Shown here: positions 6,009 to 12,503 of the stretch, piece by piece
Layout of the letters: each line of letters starts with the position of its first letter
Position numbering within the stretch: the first letter of the stretch is position 1
Origin: Clostridium sp.
GTDB taxonomy: Bacteria > Bacillota > Clostridia > Lachnospirales > Lachnospiraceae
DNA length: 14,154 nucleotides
Direction: 5' to 3'
NCBI GenBank assembly: GCA_016302185.1
Contig: JAEDOC010000047.1
Location: 1 to 14,154, forward strand
Translations under genes and position numbers: made by a program
The notes under the pieces: model-generated
Told to the model about the DNA's origin: nothing
The model's database searches: none
What the model saw: only the letters and a program-made list of their open reading frames with translations

Positions 6009-6758
6009 ATGAAAAAGAGAAGCAGAATGATACTGCCGGCAGCTTTATTTCTGGCCTGTACGGCAATGTTTACCGGCTGTGCCGGAAGCGGTGCGTCTGC
6101 AGCCGGTACAGTAAAAGTGGAGAATGTGGAATCTCAGGTGATCTCCGTCTCCGGAAGCGAGACGGTAAAGGTGGTTCCGGACATGGCGGAGATTCTGTAC
6201 AGCGTCTATTCTCAGGCTTCTGATGCGGAGACCTGCCAGACCCAGAATTCCACGGATCTAAACCGGGTGATTGAGTTACTAAAACAGGAGGGCGTGGCGG
6301 AAACCTCCATTCAGATCTCGAATTACGGGATGAATCCGATCTATGACTGGGAGAATGGCAAGTCGATTACCGGATATGAGATGACTACCAGGGTTACGGT
6401 ATCGGACATCCCGCTGGAACAAGTGGGAAAGCTTCTGTCGGATTCGGTGGATGCAGGAATCAACTCCATTGATTCTGTCAGCTATTTTTCCAGCCGCTAT
6501 GATGAGGCATATGATGAAGCTCTGGCAAAGGCGGTGGAAGCAGCACGCAGAAAGGCAGAGGTGATGGCAGAGGCCGGCGGCTGTACCCTGGGAGAGATTG
6601 TGAGTATTCAGGAATTTTGTGCCAACCAGCAGGTACGGTATGACGGATACACGGCTCGCAATGCATCAGCCAAGCTGGAAGCCGCTGCGGATATGGCAGT
6701 GATGCCGGGAGAAGTGGAAGTGGAAGCTGATATCACAGTGGAGTTTGCAATTCAATAA
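6009..6758 (+). CDS. SIMPL-domain (DUF541) lipoprotein
   Basis: Periplasm-face lipoprotein of 249 residues in the SIMPL/DUF541 family (relatives include Brucella BP26/OMP28 and E. coli YggE). Residues 1-24 form a lipoprotein signal with FTGC, so Cys24 would be lipidated. A short spacer (25-42) leads to the domain: ISVSGSETVKVVPDMAEI near 45-62, IQISNYGMNPIYDW, a TGYEMTTRVTV strand, and an Ala/Lys-rich helix near 170-195, then a last strand EVEVEADITVEFAIQ. Family members form oligomeric channels or rings linked to stress tolerance, but the biochemical role is not settled. Start: ATG at 6009 after AGAGGAGG. Downstream, a hairpin ends the transcript or overlaps the next gene's signals. Confidence 0.93.
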   Translation: MKKRSRMILPAALFLACTAMFTGCAGSGASAAGTVKVENVESQVISVSGSETVKVVPDMAEILYSVYSQASDAETCQTQNSTDLNRVIELLKQEGVAETSIQISNYGMNPIYDWENGKSITGYEMTTRVTVSDIPLEQVGKLLSDSVDAGINSIDSVSYFSSRYDEAYDEALAKAVEAARRKAEVMAEAGGCTLGEIVSIQEFCANQQVRYDGYTARNASAKLEAAADMAVMPGEVEVEADITVEFAIQ

Positions 6759-6768
6759 AGAGCGCATA

Positions 6769-6823
6769 GATCTCCGTATTTTTGAAATACTATTGAGTAT
6801 CGAAAAAAATGCGGAGGTTTTTT
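6769..6823 (+). terminator. Terminator-like hairpin containing the next gene's ribosome binding site
   Basis: CTCCGTATTTTT (6772-6783) pairs over 12 bp with AAAAATGCGGAG (6805-6816), with one G-U pair, and weaker pairing extends to 6768/6820. An inner stem ATACT (6787-6791)/AGTAT (6796-6800) closes loop ATTG. Six T follow (6818-6823), directly before ATG 6824. The downstream Shine-Dalgarno GGAGG (6813-6817) is inside the 3' arm. The structure can therefore act as a terminator, a translation block, or both. Confidence 0.75.
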
Positions 6824-7252
6824 ATGTGGGGAACAATCATTGCCCTGATATCCGGGGCACTTATGAGCATTCAGGGAGTACTGAATGCGGAGGTAACAAG
6901 GCAGACCAGTATCTGGGTAGCCGCCGGATGGGTGCAGTTCAGTGCCTTTGTGATCTGCGTGATTCTGTGGCTGCTTACCGGGCGCAGCGAAGTCAGTGGT
7001 CTCTGGCAGGTGGAGCCGAAATATATGTTGGCCGGTGGAGTACTGGGAGCGCTGATTACTTATACCGTGATTCGCAGTGTGGCCGCTCTGGGGCCGGCCC
7101 GATCGGCTCTGCTGATTGTGGTCTGCCAGATTATCGTGGCCTACTGTATTGAAGTGTTCGGGCTGTTTGGTGTGGAACGGGTCGGGTTTGCGTGGCGGAA
7201 GATAATTGGGGCATTGGTTGCCATTGCAGGTATTATTATTTTCCGGTATTGA
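6824..7252 (+). CDS. Small DMT-type membrane protein (YdcZ/DUF606 family)
   Basis: A 142-residue integral membrane protein with four to five helices, matching the YdcZ/DUF606 family of the drug/metabolite transporter superfamily. These are half-size units that usually act as dimers. Seen directly: an early ALISGALMSIQGVLNAE segment (about 6-22), helices near 27-47, 60-82 and 88-107, and a final helix ending in GIIIFRY. Substrate cannot be inferred. ATG at 6824 is chosen because GGAGG (6813-6817) is six bases upstream. The in-frame ATG at 6809 lies before that site and would put the ribosome binding site inside the gene. No promoter of its own is obvious, so expression probably depends on readthrough of the hairpin just upstream. 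Confidence 0.88.
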   Translation: MWGTIIALISGALMSIQGVLNAEVTRQTSIWVAAGWVQFSAFVICVILWLLTGRSEVSGLWQVEPKYMLAGGVLGALITYTVIRSVAALGPARSALLIVVCQIIVAYCIEVFGLFGVERVGFAWRKIIGALVAIAGIIIFRY

Positions 7253-7274
7253 GTTTTGCGACAGGCAGCCGCAC

Positions 7275-7305
7275 CGGGAAATCTTTTTATTTTCCGCTTG
7301 TTTTT
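7275..7305 (+). terminator. Weak terminator after the DMT-type gene
   Basis: CGGGAAAT (7275-7282) pairs with ATTTTCCG (7289-7296), with one G-U pair, around a six-base loop. CTTGTTTTT follows. The stem is short and the T tract is interrupted, so this is tentative. Its tail overlaps the proposed -35 box of the next promoter. Confidence 0.4.
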
Positions 7306-7326
7306 GTAAGGGGTTTTAGTTAGAAT
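7298..7326 (+). promoter_or_regulatory. Candidate promoter of the comEA-like gene
   Basis: TTGTTT (7298-7303) and TAGAAT (7321-7326) are 17 bases apart and about 50 bases before the start codon at 7379. Both boxes are imperfect. It would probably drive comEA and the response regulator together. Confidence 0.5.
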
Positions 7327-7378
7327 AGAACTACAGGCAGGATCGTATCTTTCGCGGAATGCGGGAGGTACCATACAT

Positions 7379-8083
7379 ATGACAAAAAACAAAGGAAGGA
7401 CAGTCCTGACGGGAATACTGCTGGCAGCGGCTGTCATATGCTATTCTGCGGGGCCGGGGCGTGAGGCTAAGACGGAAGCACTGGTTCTGGAAAGCGGGAG
7501 CTCCGGGGAAGCATACGCGGAGACGTTGATTCAGGAGAATATGGAGGAGACGGAAAGCGGTGAAATGCCGGAAAAACGGGCAACAGAATCCGCAGCGGAA
7601 GCGGAAAGCCGCACAGACCGGCTCTATGTTCATGTCTGCGGAGAGGTAAAAATACCGGGGGTCTATGAGCTACCGGAAGGAAGCCGCAGCTGTGACGCCA
7701 TTGCGGCGGCCGGAGGCTTTACAGAGGAGGCAGAGGAGGATTTCCTGAATCTGGCCCAGCCGGTGTGGGATGGACAGAAGCTCTATGTACCGGATCGGGA
7801 AGAAGCGAAGACATTTGCGGACAGCAGTCGGGCGGAGGTGCCGGAAAACAGCGGTGGTTCCATGCCGGGAGGGAGCGGTTCGCCGGAGAATGGAAGAATC
7901 AATATTAACACGGCATCCAGGGAGCAGCTGATGACGCTGCCTGGGATTGGAGAGGCCAGAGCGGAGGCGATTCTTGCGTATCGCCGGGAAGCGGGGCCTT
8001 TTCTGGCCATTGAAGATATTATGAAGGTTTCCGGGATTAAGGAAGCCGCATTTCAGAAGATAAAGGACGATATTACGGTTTAG
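7379..8083 (+). CDS. comEA: ComEA-like DNA-binding protein (SLBB + helix-hairpin-helix)
   Basis: Membrane-anchored DNA receptor homologous to competence protein ComEA, which binds incoming double-stranded DNA on the outer face during uptake. It has 234 residues. A single hydrophobic anchor lies at about 9-24. An acidic low-complexity stretch (30-78) follows, then an SLBB domain (81-138; VHVCGEVKIPGVYELPEGSR), a Gly/Ser/Pro linker (155-171), and a tandem HhH domain (173-234) with ININTAS, LPGIGEARAEAI and VSGI. This domain order is the Firmicute ComEA order. Start: ATG after GGGAGG with ten bases of spacing. ComEB and ComEC are not in the window, so this copy is apart from a comE operon. Some such proteins may serve only in surface DNA binding. 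Confidence 0.92.
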   Translation: MTKNKGRTVLTGILLAAAVICYSAGPGREAKTEALVLESGSSGEAYAETLIQENMEETESGEMPEKRATESAAEAESRTDRLYVHVCGEVKIPGVYELPEGSRSCDAIAAAGGFTEEAEEDFLNLAQPVWDGQKLYVPDREEAKTFADSSRAEVPENSGGSMPGGSGSPENGRININTASREQLMTLPGIGEARAEAILAYRREAGPFLAIEDIMKVSGIKEAAFQKIKDDITV

Positions 8084-8103
8084 AGATAGATTGAGGTGAA
8101 GGC

Positions 8104-8802
8104 ATGGCGAAGGTTTTGGTTGTGGATGATGAGAAGTTAATTGTGAAGGGAATCCGTTTCAGTCTGGAGCAGGATGGTCATGAGGTGGACTGCGCCTATG
8201 ACGGAGAGGAAGCGCTGGCGAAGGCGCGGGAAACAGAATACGATATTGTACTTCTGGATGTAATGCTTCCCAAGATGGATGGCTTTGAAGTGTGTCAGGC
8301 AATCCGTGAATTCTCAGAGATGCCGATCATCATGCTGACAGCCAAGGGTGGTGACATGGATAAGATTCTGGGATTGGAATACGGTGCGGATGATTACATC
8401 ACGAAGCCGTTCAATATTCTGGAGGTAAAAGCCAGAATTAAGGCGATCATGCGCCGCAATGCCAAGAAGGCGAAGAAAGAAGAGAAACCTGCCGGCAAGG
8501 TAATAGAGACGGGGGACTTAAAACTGGATACGGACAGCCGCCGGGTGTTTATTGCGGAGAAGGAGATCAATCTGACAGCGAAGGAATTTGATCTTCTGGA
8601 GCTTCTGGTCTGCAATCCCGGCAAGGTCTACAGCCGGGAAGAGCTGCTGCGCTTCGTATGGGGCAATAAAGCGGCGGCCGGTGGTGACGTGAGAACCGTA
8701 GATGTCCATGTCCGCCGGCTGAGAGAGAAGATTGAGCCAAGTCCCAGTGATCCTAAATATGTTCACACCAAATGGGGCGTGGGATATTATTTCCGTGCGT
8801 AG
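8104..8802 (+). CDS. OmpR/PhoB-family response regulator
   Basis: Two-component transcription regulator of 232 residues. The receiver domain (1-120) has the acid pair Asp8/Asp9, phosphoacceptor Asp52 in LLDVMLPKMDG, the switch Thr79 in LTAK and the conserved Lys101 in ITKPF. A Lys-rich linker (118-128) follows, and then a winged-helix DNA-binding domain (about 130-232) with NLTAKEFDLLELL, SREELL, VDVHVRRLREKIE and the ending KWGVGYYF. All phosphorylation residues are present. No histidine kinase follows; the next gene is an acyltransferase. The regulator lies 20 bases after comEA and probably shares its transcript, so it may be served by a kinase encoded elsewhere. Its targets are unknown. 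Confidence 0.95.
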   Translation: MAKVLVVDDEKLIVKGIRFSLEQDGHEVDCAYDGEEALAKARETEYDIVLLDVMLPKMDGFEVCQAIREFSEMPIIMLTAKGGDMDKILGLEYGADDYITKPFNILEVKARIKAIMRRNAKKAKKEEKPAGKVIETGDLKLDTDSRRVFIAEKEINLTAKEFDLLELLVCNPGKVYSREELLRFVWGNKAAAGGDVRTVDVHVRRLREKIEPSPSDPKYVHTKWGVGYYFRA

Positions 8803-8851
8803 GTCCGCAGAGCGTTTTGAGGCGGAGGAAAGAGATTCTGAATAAATATCA

Positions 8852-8941
8852 GGAATATCCAGCAGAGCGGGGGAGCCTGCCGTCAGGTGGCAACCACGCT
8901 CTTTTCCATGCAGCGGAATCGTTCCGGGAACAGGATATTCC
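8852..8941 (+). other. Structured leader before the acyltransferase gene
   Basis: A nine-base closing stem GGAATATCC (8852-8860)/GGATATTCC (8933-8941) encloses two hairpins: AGAGCG (8864-8869)/CGCTCT (8897-8902), with an inner CCTG/CAGG stem and TTTT after it, and CGGAA (8914-8918)/TTCCG (8922-8926). It ends five bases before the Shine-Dalgarno AGGAG (8946-8950). It may be a cis-regulatory leader or include a weak terminator for the response regulator. Confidence 0.4.
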
Positions 8942-8955
8942 GGACAGGAGAACAG

Positions 8956-10860
8956 ATGCAGCTTAGAAACAGGAAAGAGACAAAGGCGGGCGCCCAGGGA
9001 GCACGATGGAGACGTCTGGATAATACGGGGAAGCTGTTTGCCGCAGTGGCCGGCGAGGATTTAAGCAATGTGTTCCGGATTTCAGCGGTATTAAAAGAGG
9101 AGATTCGCCCGGAGCTTCTGGAAGAAGCCCTGAATATGACACTCCTGGAATTTGAAGATTTCAGGGTAAAGCTGAGAAAAGGCTTTTTCTGGTGTTATTT
9201 TGAAACCAATAACCGGCAGCCGCTGGTGGAGCGGGAAGAGGGCTTTCCCTGCCGGTATATCGATCCTCATGGCAGCCGCCGCTTCCTTTTCCGTGTCAGC
9301 TATTATGAAAAACGAATCAATTTTGAGGTATTTCACGGGCTGACCGACGGTCTGGGGGCACTTCAGTTTATGAAGGTGCTGACGGAGCATTACCTGGAAC
9401 TCTCCATGGGAGAGAGGCAGCCGGGAAGGGAGGAATCAACAGAGAAAAGTCTCCTAAGCACCGGCAGCCGGGCGATGAGCCAGGAGACGGATGGGTATTT
9501 AAAAAATTATAAAAAGCGATCCGGACAGAGATATACTTCCGGAAAAGCACTGCCGATTAAGGGGGCCTGTATGCCTCTGAACGGTCAGTCGGTAATTCAC
9601 GGAACCCTGGAACTGTCCCGGTTAAAAGAGAAGAGCCACAGCTGCGGGGTCAGTATCACCGTATACCTGGCTGCGGTGCTGATCTGGTCTCTGATTCGGA
9701 TTTATGGGAACGGAGAAGAACTGAAATATCCGGCAGCTCTGAATCTGCCGGTCAATTTACGAACGATTTTCGATACGGAAACACAGGCCAATTTCTTTTC
9801 CATCACCAATGTGGGATGGCCTGCGGGGAAAACTCCGGAGCGATTTGAAGATGTGCTGCTGGCAGTCAGCCGTCAGTTGAAGGAACAGACGGTAAAAGAG
9901 CGGCTGGAGGAGGTTATCTCCTACAATGTATCCAATGAGAAAAAATGGTATGTGCGTATCACCCCTCTGTTTATGAAGCATATGGTACTGGATCGGCTGT
10001 TTCGCAGAAGCAGCCGGGCACATTCCATGACATTTTCCAATTTAGGACCGGTGGCACTGCGGCCGGAGCTGTCCGGAAAGGTGGAGGAATTTCGCCTTTC
10101 CATCGGTGTGTCCCGCAGACAGCGGATCAAATGCGGGGTTGTGGCTTACGGGGAAAATGTCAGCATTACCTTCACCAGCGTGATGGCGGACAGCCGCCTC
10201 TCCGATTATTTCTTTGGATTTTTGGAAAAACAGGGACTGCCGGTGCGCCTGGAGAGCAACGGTGCAGCCAGGCCGGATCTGGATCGGGGAACGTATCCGC
10301 CTCTGGAGTATGATCAGAACAAGCTGAAGAGGTTTTCCGGTCTTTTTTATCTGGTGTTGTTGACAGTGGCTGCGTTGACCGGCGTCATCAACTATATGAC
10401 GTATCGGATGAATGAAACCTGGTGGTCCTTTTTATCGATAGGAGCGATTGCCTATGTGGCGCTGATCATACGGTATTCCCTGATGCGCAAGGCCAGTCTG
10501 GCCGGAAATCTGGTAAGGCATTCCATCGGAATTCAGCTTCTTTTGATTATTTTTGACTGGGTAAACGGATTTGCAGGGTGGTCAGTGAATTATGTGATTC
10601 CCTGCCTGATTCTGTTTGATTTGACAGCGATTGTCTTTCTCATCCTGATTAACCGGATGAACTGGCAGAGTTATTTCATGTATCAGCTGGCGGTTACGGT
10701 GTTCAGCTTTATCCCGCTGCTGTTATGGGCCGCCGGTCTGGTGACAAGGCCGTTTTTGTCGATTGTCACGGTGATTCTGTCGGTGGCGGTGCTGGCCGTG
10801 ACCATGCTTCTGGGAGATCGCAGTGTGAAAACAGAGCTGAAGAGAAGATTTCATTTATGA
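8956..10860 (+). CDS. Condensation-like acyltransferase with C-terminal membrane domain
   Basis: A two-part protein of 634 residues. The first 440 or so resemble the condensation/alcohol acetyltransferase (PapA/AATase-like) superfamily, with the active-site motif HGLTDG (127-132, His127-x3-Asp131). A later sheet region contains NLPVNLRTIF and SMTFSNLGPV, which fit the latch and core strands of that fold. Residues from about 460 to 625 form six hydrophobic helices, like the DUF6320-type tail found with such domains in clostridia. It probably transfers an acyl group to an alcohol or amine on a membrane-associated acceptor, but the substrate is unknown. ATG at 8956 has AGGAG five bases upstream; a GTG at 8887 would lie inside the structured leader and is less likely. 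The esterase gene follows after 80 bases. Confidence 0.85.
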   Translation: MQLRNRKETKAGAQGARWRRLDNTGKLFAAVAGEDLSNVFRISAVLKEEIRPELLEEALNMTLLEFEDFRVKLRKGFFWCYFETNNRQPLVEREEGFPCRYIDPHGSRRFLFRVSYYEKRINFEVFHGLTDGLGALQFMKVLTEHYLELSMGERQPGREESTEKSLLSTGSRAMSQETDGYLKNYKKRSGQRYTSGKALPIKGACMPLNGQSVIHGTLELSRLKEKSHSCGVSITVYLAAVLIWSLIRIYGNGEELKYPAALNLPVNLRTIFDTETQANFFSITNVGWPAGKTPERFEDVLLAVSRQLKEQTVKERLEEVISYNVSNEKKWYVRITPLFMKHMVLDRLFRRSSRAHSMTFSNLGPVALRPELSGKVEEFRLSIGVSRRQRIKCGVVAYGENVSITFTSVMADSRLSDYFFGFLEKQGLPVRLESNGAARPDLDRGTYPPLEYDQNKLKRFSGLFYLVLLTVAALTGVINYMTYRMNETWWSFLSIGAIAYVALIIRYSLMRKASLAGNLVRHSIGIQLLLIIFDWVNGFAGWSVNYVIPCLILFDLTAIVFLILINRMNWQSYFMYQLAVTVFSFIPLLLWAAGLVTRPFLSIVTVILSVAVLAVTMLLGDRSVKTELKRRFHL

Positions 10861-10940
10861 GATACGGGGGCCTGTGAAGGAACAGAGAATTGGACAGACA
10901 GTAAGAAAAATGGGAACATGAGACAGAAAGGAAGAAATAG

Positions 10941-11969
10941 ATGAGCAGGCATAAGGTCAGCCGGATTGGCACAATGACAAGAGAGATGATTAACGATGTG
11001 ATGGAGACCGCACTAAAAAAGCCGATTCAGACCGGGGAATTCCGCAAGAATCCGGTGGAGCCGGCCTGGAGGTGTCCGTCCGGTTACCTCTATGAGATGG
11101 TGGATGGCGGCGGTTTTGTGATGGAATACCTGAAGCCGGAGCAGACCGTGACCGGTCGGGTGATCCTGCAGCTGCACGGAGGCGGTTATATCGGGCCGAT
11201 GAAAAATATTTATCGACGTTTTGCGGTAAAATATTCGAAGATAAGCTTTGGGGCGGATGTGCTGACACCGGATTATAGGGTGGCGCCGGAGTATCCGTTT
11301 CCCACTGCACTGGAGGATGCGGTGGCTGCGTACCGCTGGCTTTTGGAGGAAAAACAGTATGAACCGGGGCAGATCGTAGTGGCCGGTGACTCGGCGGGAG
11401 GCGGTCTGGCACTGGCACTGGCGCTCTATGCGAAGGATCACGGAATGCCTCTGCCGGGCGGCCTGATCCTGATGTCGCCCTGGACGGATGTGAGCTTAAG
11501 CGGTGCTTCGTATGAGACGAATTATGAGATAGATCCCCTGTTTGGAAATTCCAGAGAAAATATGCTTTATCAGTGCAGTTATATCGGAGATGCAGATCCG
11601 AAGAATCCCTACCTGTCTCCGCTGTTTGGAGATTTTACCGGTTTCCCGCCCATGCTGTTTCAGGTGGGAAGCTATGAAGTGCTGCTGGATGACACCAGGG
11701 CAGCGGCGAAGAAGGCCAGAGAAGCCGGCGTGAAGGTGCGCTGTTCTGTCTACGATGGGATGTTCCATGTCTTTCAGATGGGCCTGGATCTGATTCCGGA
11801 GAGCCGGGAGGCCTGGGAAGAGGCGGAGGAATATCTTCGGATTATTTATCGGATTCGCAGAGAGCCGGAAGGAACCGTGGTAAAAAAGGTGAAGAACAGG
11901 AAACCGGAGTCAGAGGAACGGGCCCGGAAGAATCTGCTGGCTTTTTTGAAACGGGAACTGAACGGGTAA
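10941..11969 (+). CDS. HSL-family alpha/beta hydrolase (carboxylesterase)
   Basis: Cytoplasmic esterase of the hormone-sensitive-lipase (Abhydrolase_3) family, 342 residues. The oxyanion-hole motif HGGG is at 79-82, the nucleophile elbow GDSAGG at 149-154 with Ser151, and the catalytic His is His276 in MFHVF. The position that holds the acid in EST2-like enzymes reads SYEVLLDD (244-251), so the acid is probably Glu246. Likely substrates are short acyl esters. The last 40 residues are a basic, charged extension (near 304-342, rich in Lys, Arg and Glu) beyond the normal fold. Start: ATG after AAAGGAAG. Its position after an acyltransferase suggests the two act on the same acyl ester in opposite directions; this is inference. 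Confidence 0.92.
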   Translation: MSRHKVSRIGTMTREMINDVMETALKKPIQTGEFRKNPVEPAWRCPSGYLYEMVDGGGFVMEYLKPEQTVTGRVILQLHGGGYIGPMKNIYRRFAVKYSKISFGADVLTPDYRVAPEYPFPTALEDAVAAYRWLLEEKQYEPGQIVVAGDSAGGGLALALALYAKDHGMPLPGGLILMSPWTDVSLSGASYETNYEIDPLFGNSRENMLYQCSYIGDADPKNPYLSPLFGDFTGFPPMLFQVGSYEVLLDDTRAAAKKAREAGVKVRCSVYDGMFHVFQMGLDLIPESREAWEEAEEYLRIIYRIRREPEGTVVKKVKNRKPESEERARKNLLAFLKRELNG

Positions 11970-11984
11970 GGCAGGAGAAAACGG

Positions 11985-12464
11985 ATGAAGATTACATTGA
12001 TTACAGTGGGAAAGATCAAGGAGAAATATCTGGAAGCGGCGATTGCGGAATATGCAAAGCGGCTCTCCCGCTACTGCCGCCTGGAGATTGTGCAGGTGGC
12101 GGACGAAAAAACGCCGGATGGGGCCGGAGAGGCTCTGGAGACACAGATTAAGGAGAAGGAAGGCGAGCGGATTCTGGCCCATGTGAAGGAGGGCGCCTAT
12201 GTGGTGGCATTGGCCATCGACGGAAAGCAGCTTTCTTCCGAGGAGCTGGCTGATTTTATCGCGGAACGGGGGGTCCGCGGTGAGAGCCATATTCAGTTTG
12301 TGATTGGCGGCTCCCTGGGGCTTTCCGATGCAGTGCTGCGGCGGTCGGATTATCGGTTAAGCTTCTCCCGGATGACATTCCCTCATCAGCTGATGAGAGT
12401 GATTCTTCTGGAACAGATCTATCGGAGTTACCGGATTATCAACGGAGAACCGTACCACAAATAA
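11985..12464 (+). CDS. rlmH: 23S rRNA pseudouridine-1915 N3-methyltransferase RlmH
   Basis: SPOUT-class methyltransferase that modifies pseudouridine 1915 in helix 69 of 23S rRNA on the assembled ribosome, using S-adenosylmethionine. At 159 residues it has the standard length. The N terminus MKITLITVGKIKEKYL is typical. The trefoil-knot SAM site appears as FVIGGSLGLSDAVLRRSD (about 104-121), and the C terminus has LSFSRMTFPHQLMRVILLEQIYR and ends in INGEPYHK, both diagnostic. ATG follows GGCAGGAG (11970-11977), and the gap to the esterase gene is 15 bases, so it probably belongs to that transcript. Confidence 0.98.
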   Translation: MKITLITVGKIKEKYLEAAIAEYAKRLSRYCRLEIVQVADEKTPDGAGEALETQIKEKEGERILAHVKEGAYVVALAIDGKQLSSEELADFIAERGVRGESHIQFVIGGSLGLSDAVLRRSDYRLSFSRMTFPHQLMRVILLEQIYRSYRIINGEPYHK

Positions 12465-12503
12465 ATCGTATCACAAGTAGAAAAAGAAGGAAAGGAACAG
12501 AGA

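Noticed and set aside
6809..6823. ATG 6809 as start of the DMT-type membrane protein
   Set aside because: The only ribosome binding site (6813-6817) lies after this ATG and fits ATG 6824.
8881..8905. AGGTGGCAACCACG resembles the T-box antiterminator sequence
   Set aside because: It has an extra base relative to the T-box consensus, only about 80 bases precede it (too few for a stem I with a specifier loop), and the downstream gene is not tied to aminoacylation or amino acids.
8887..8955. GTG start for the acyltransferase, adding 23 residues
   Set aside because: ATG 8956 has AGGAG at ideal spacing; the extra residues lack family features and overlap the structured leader.
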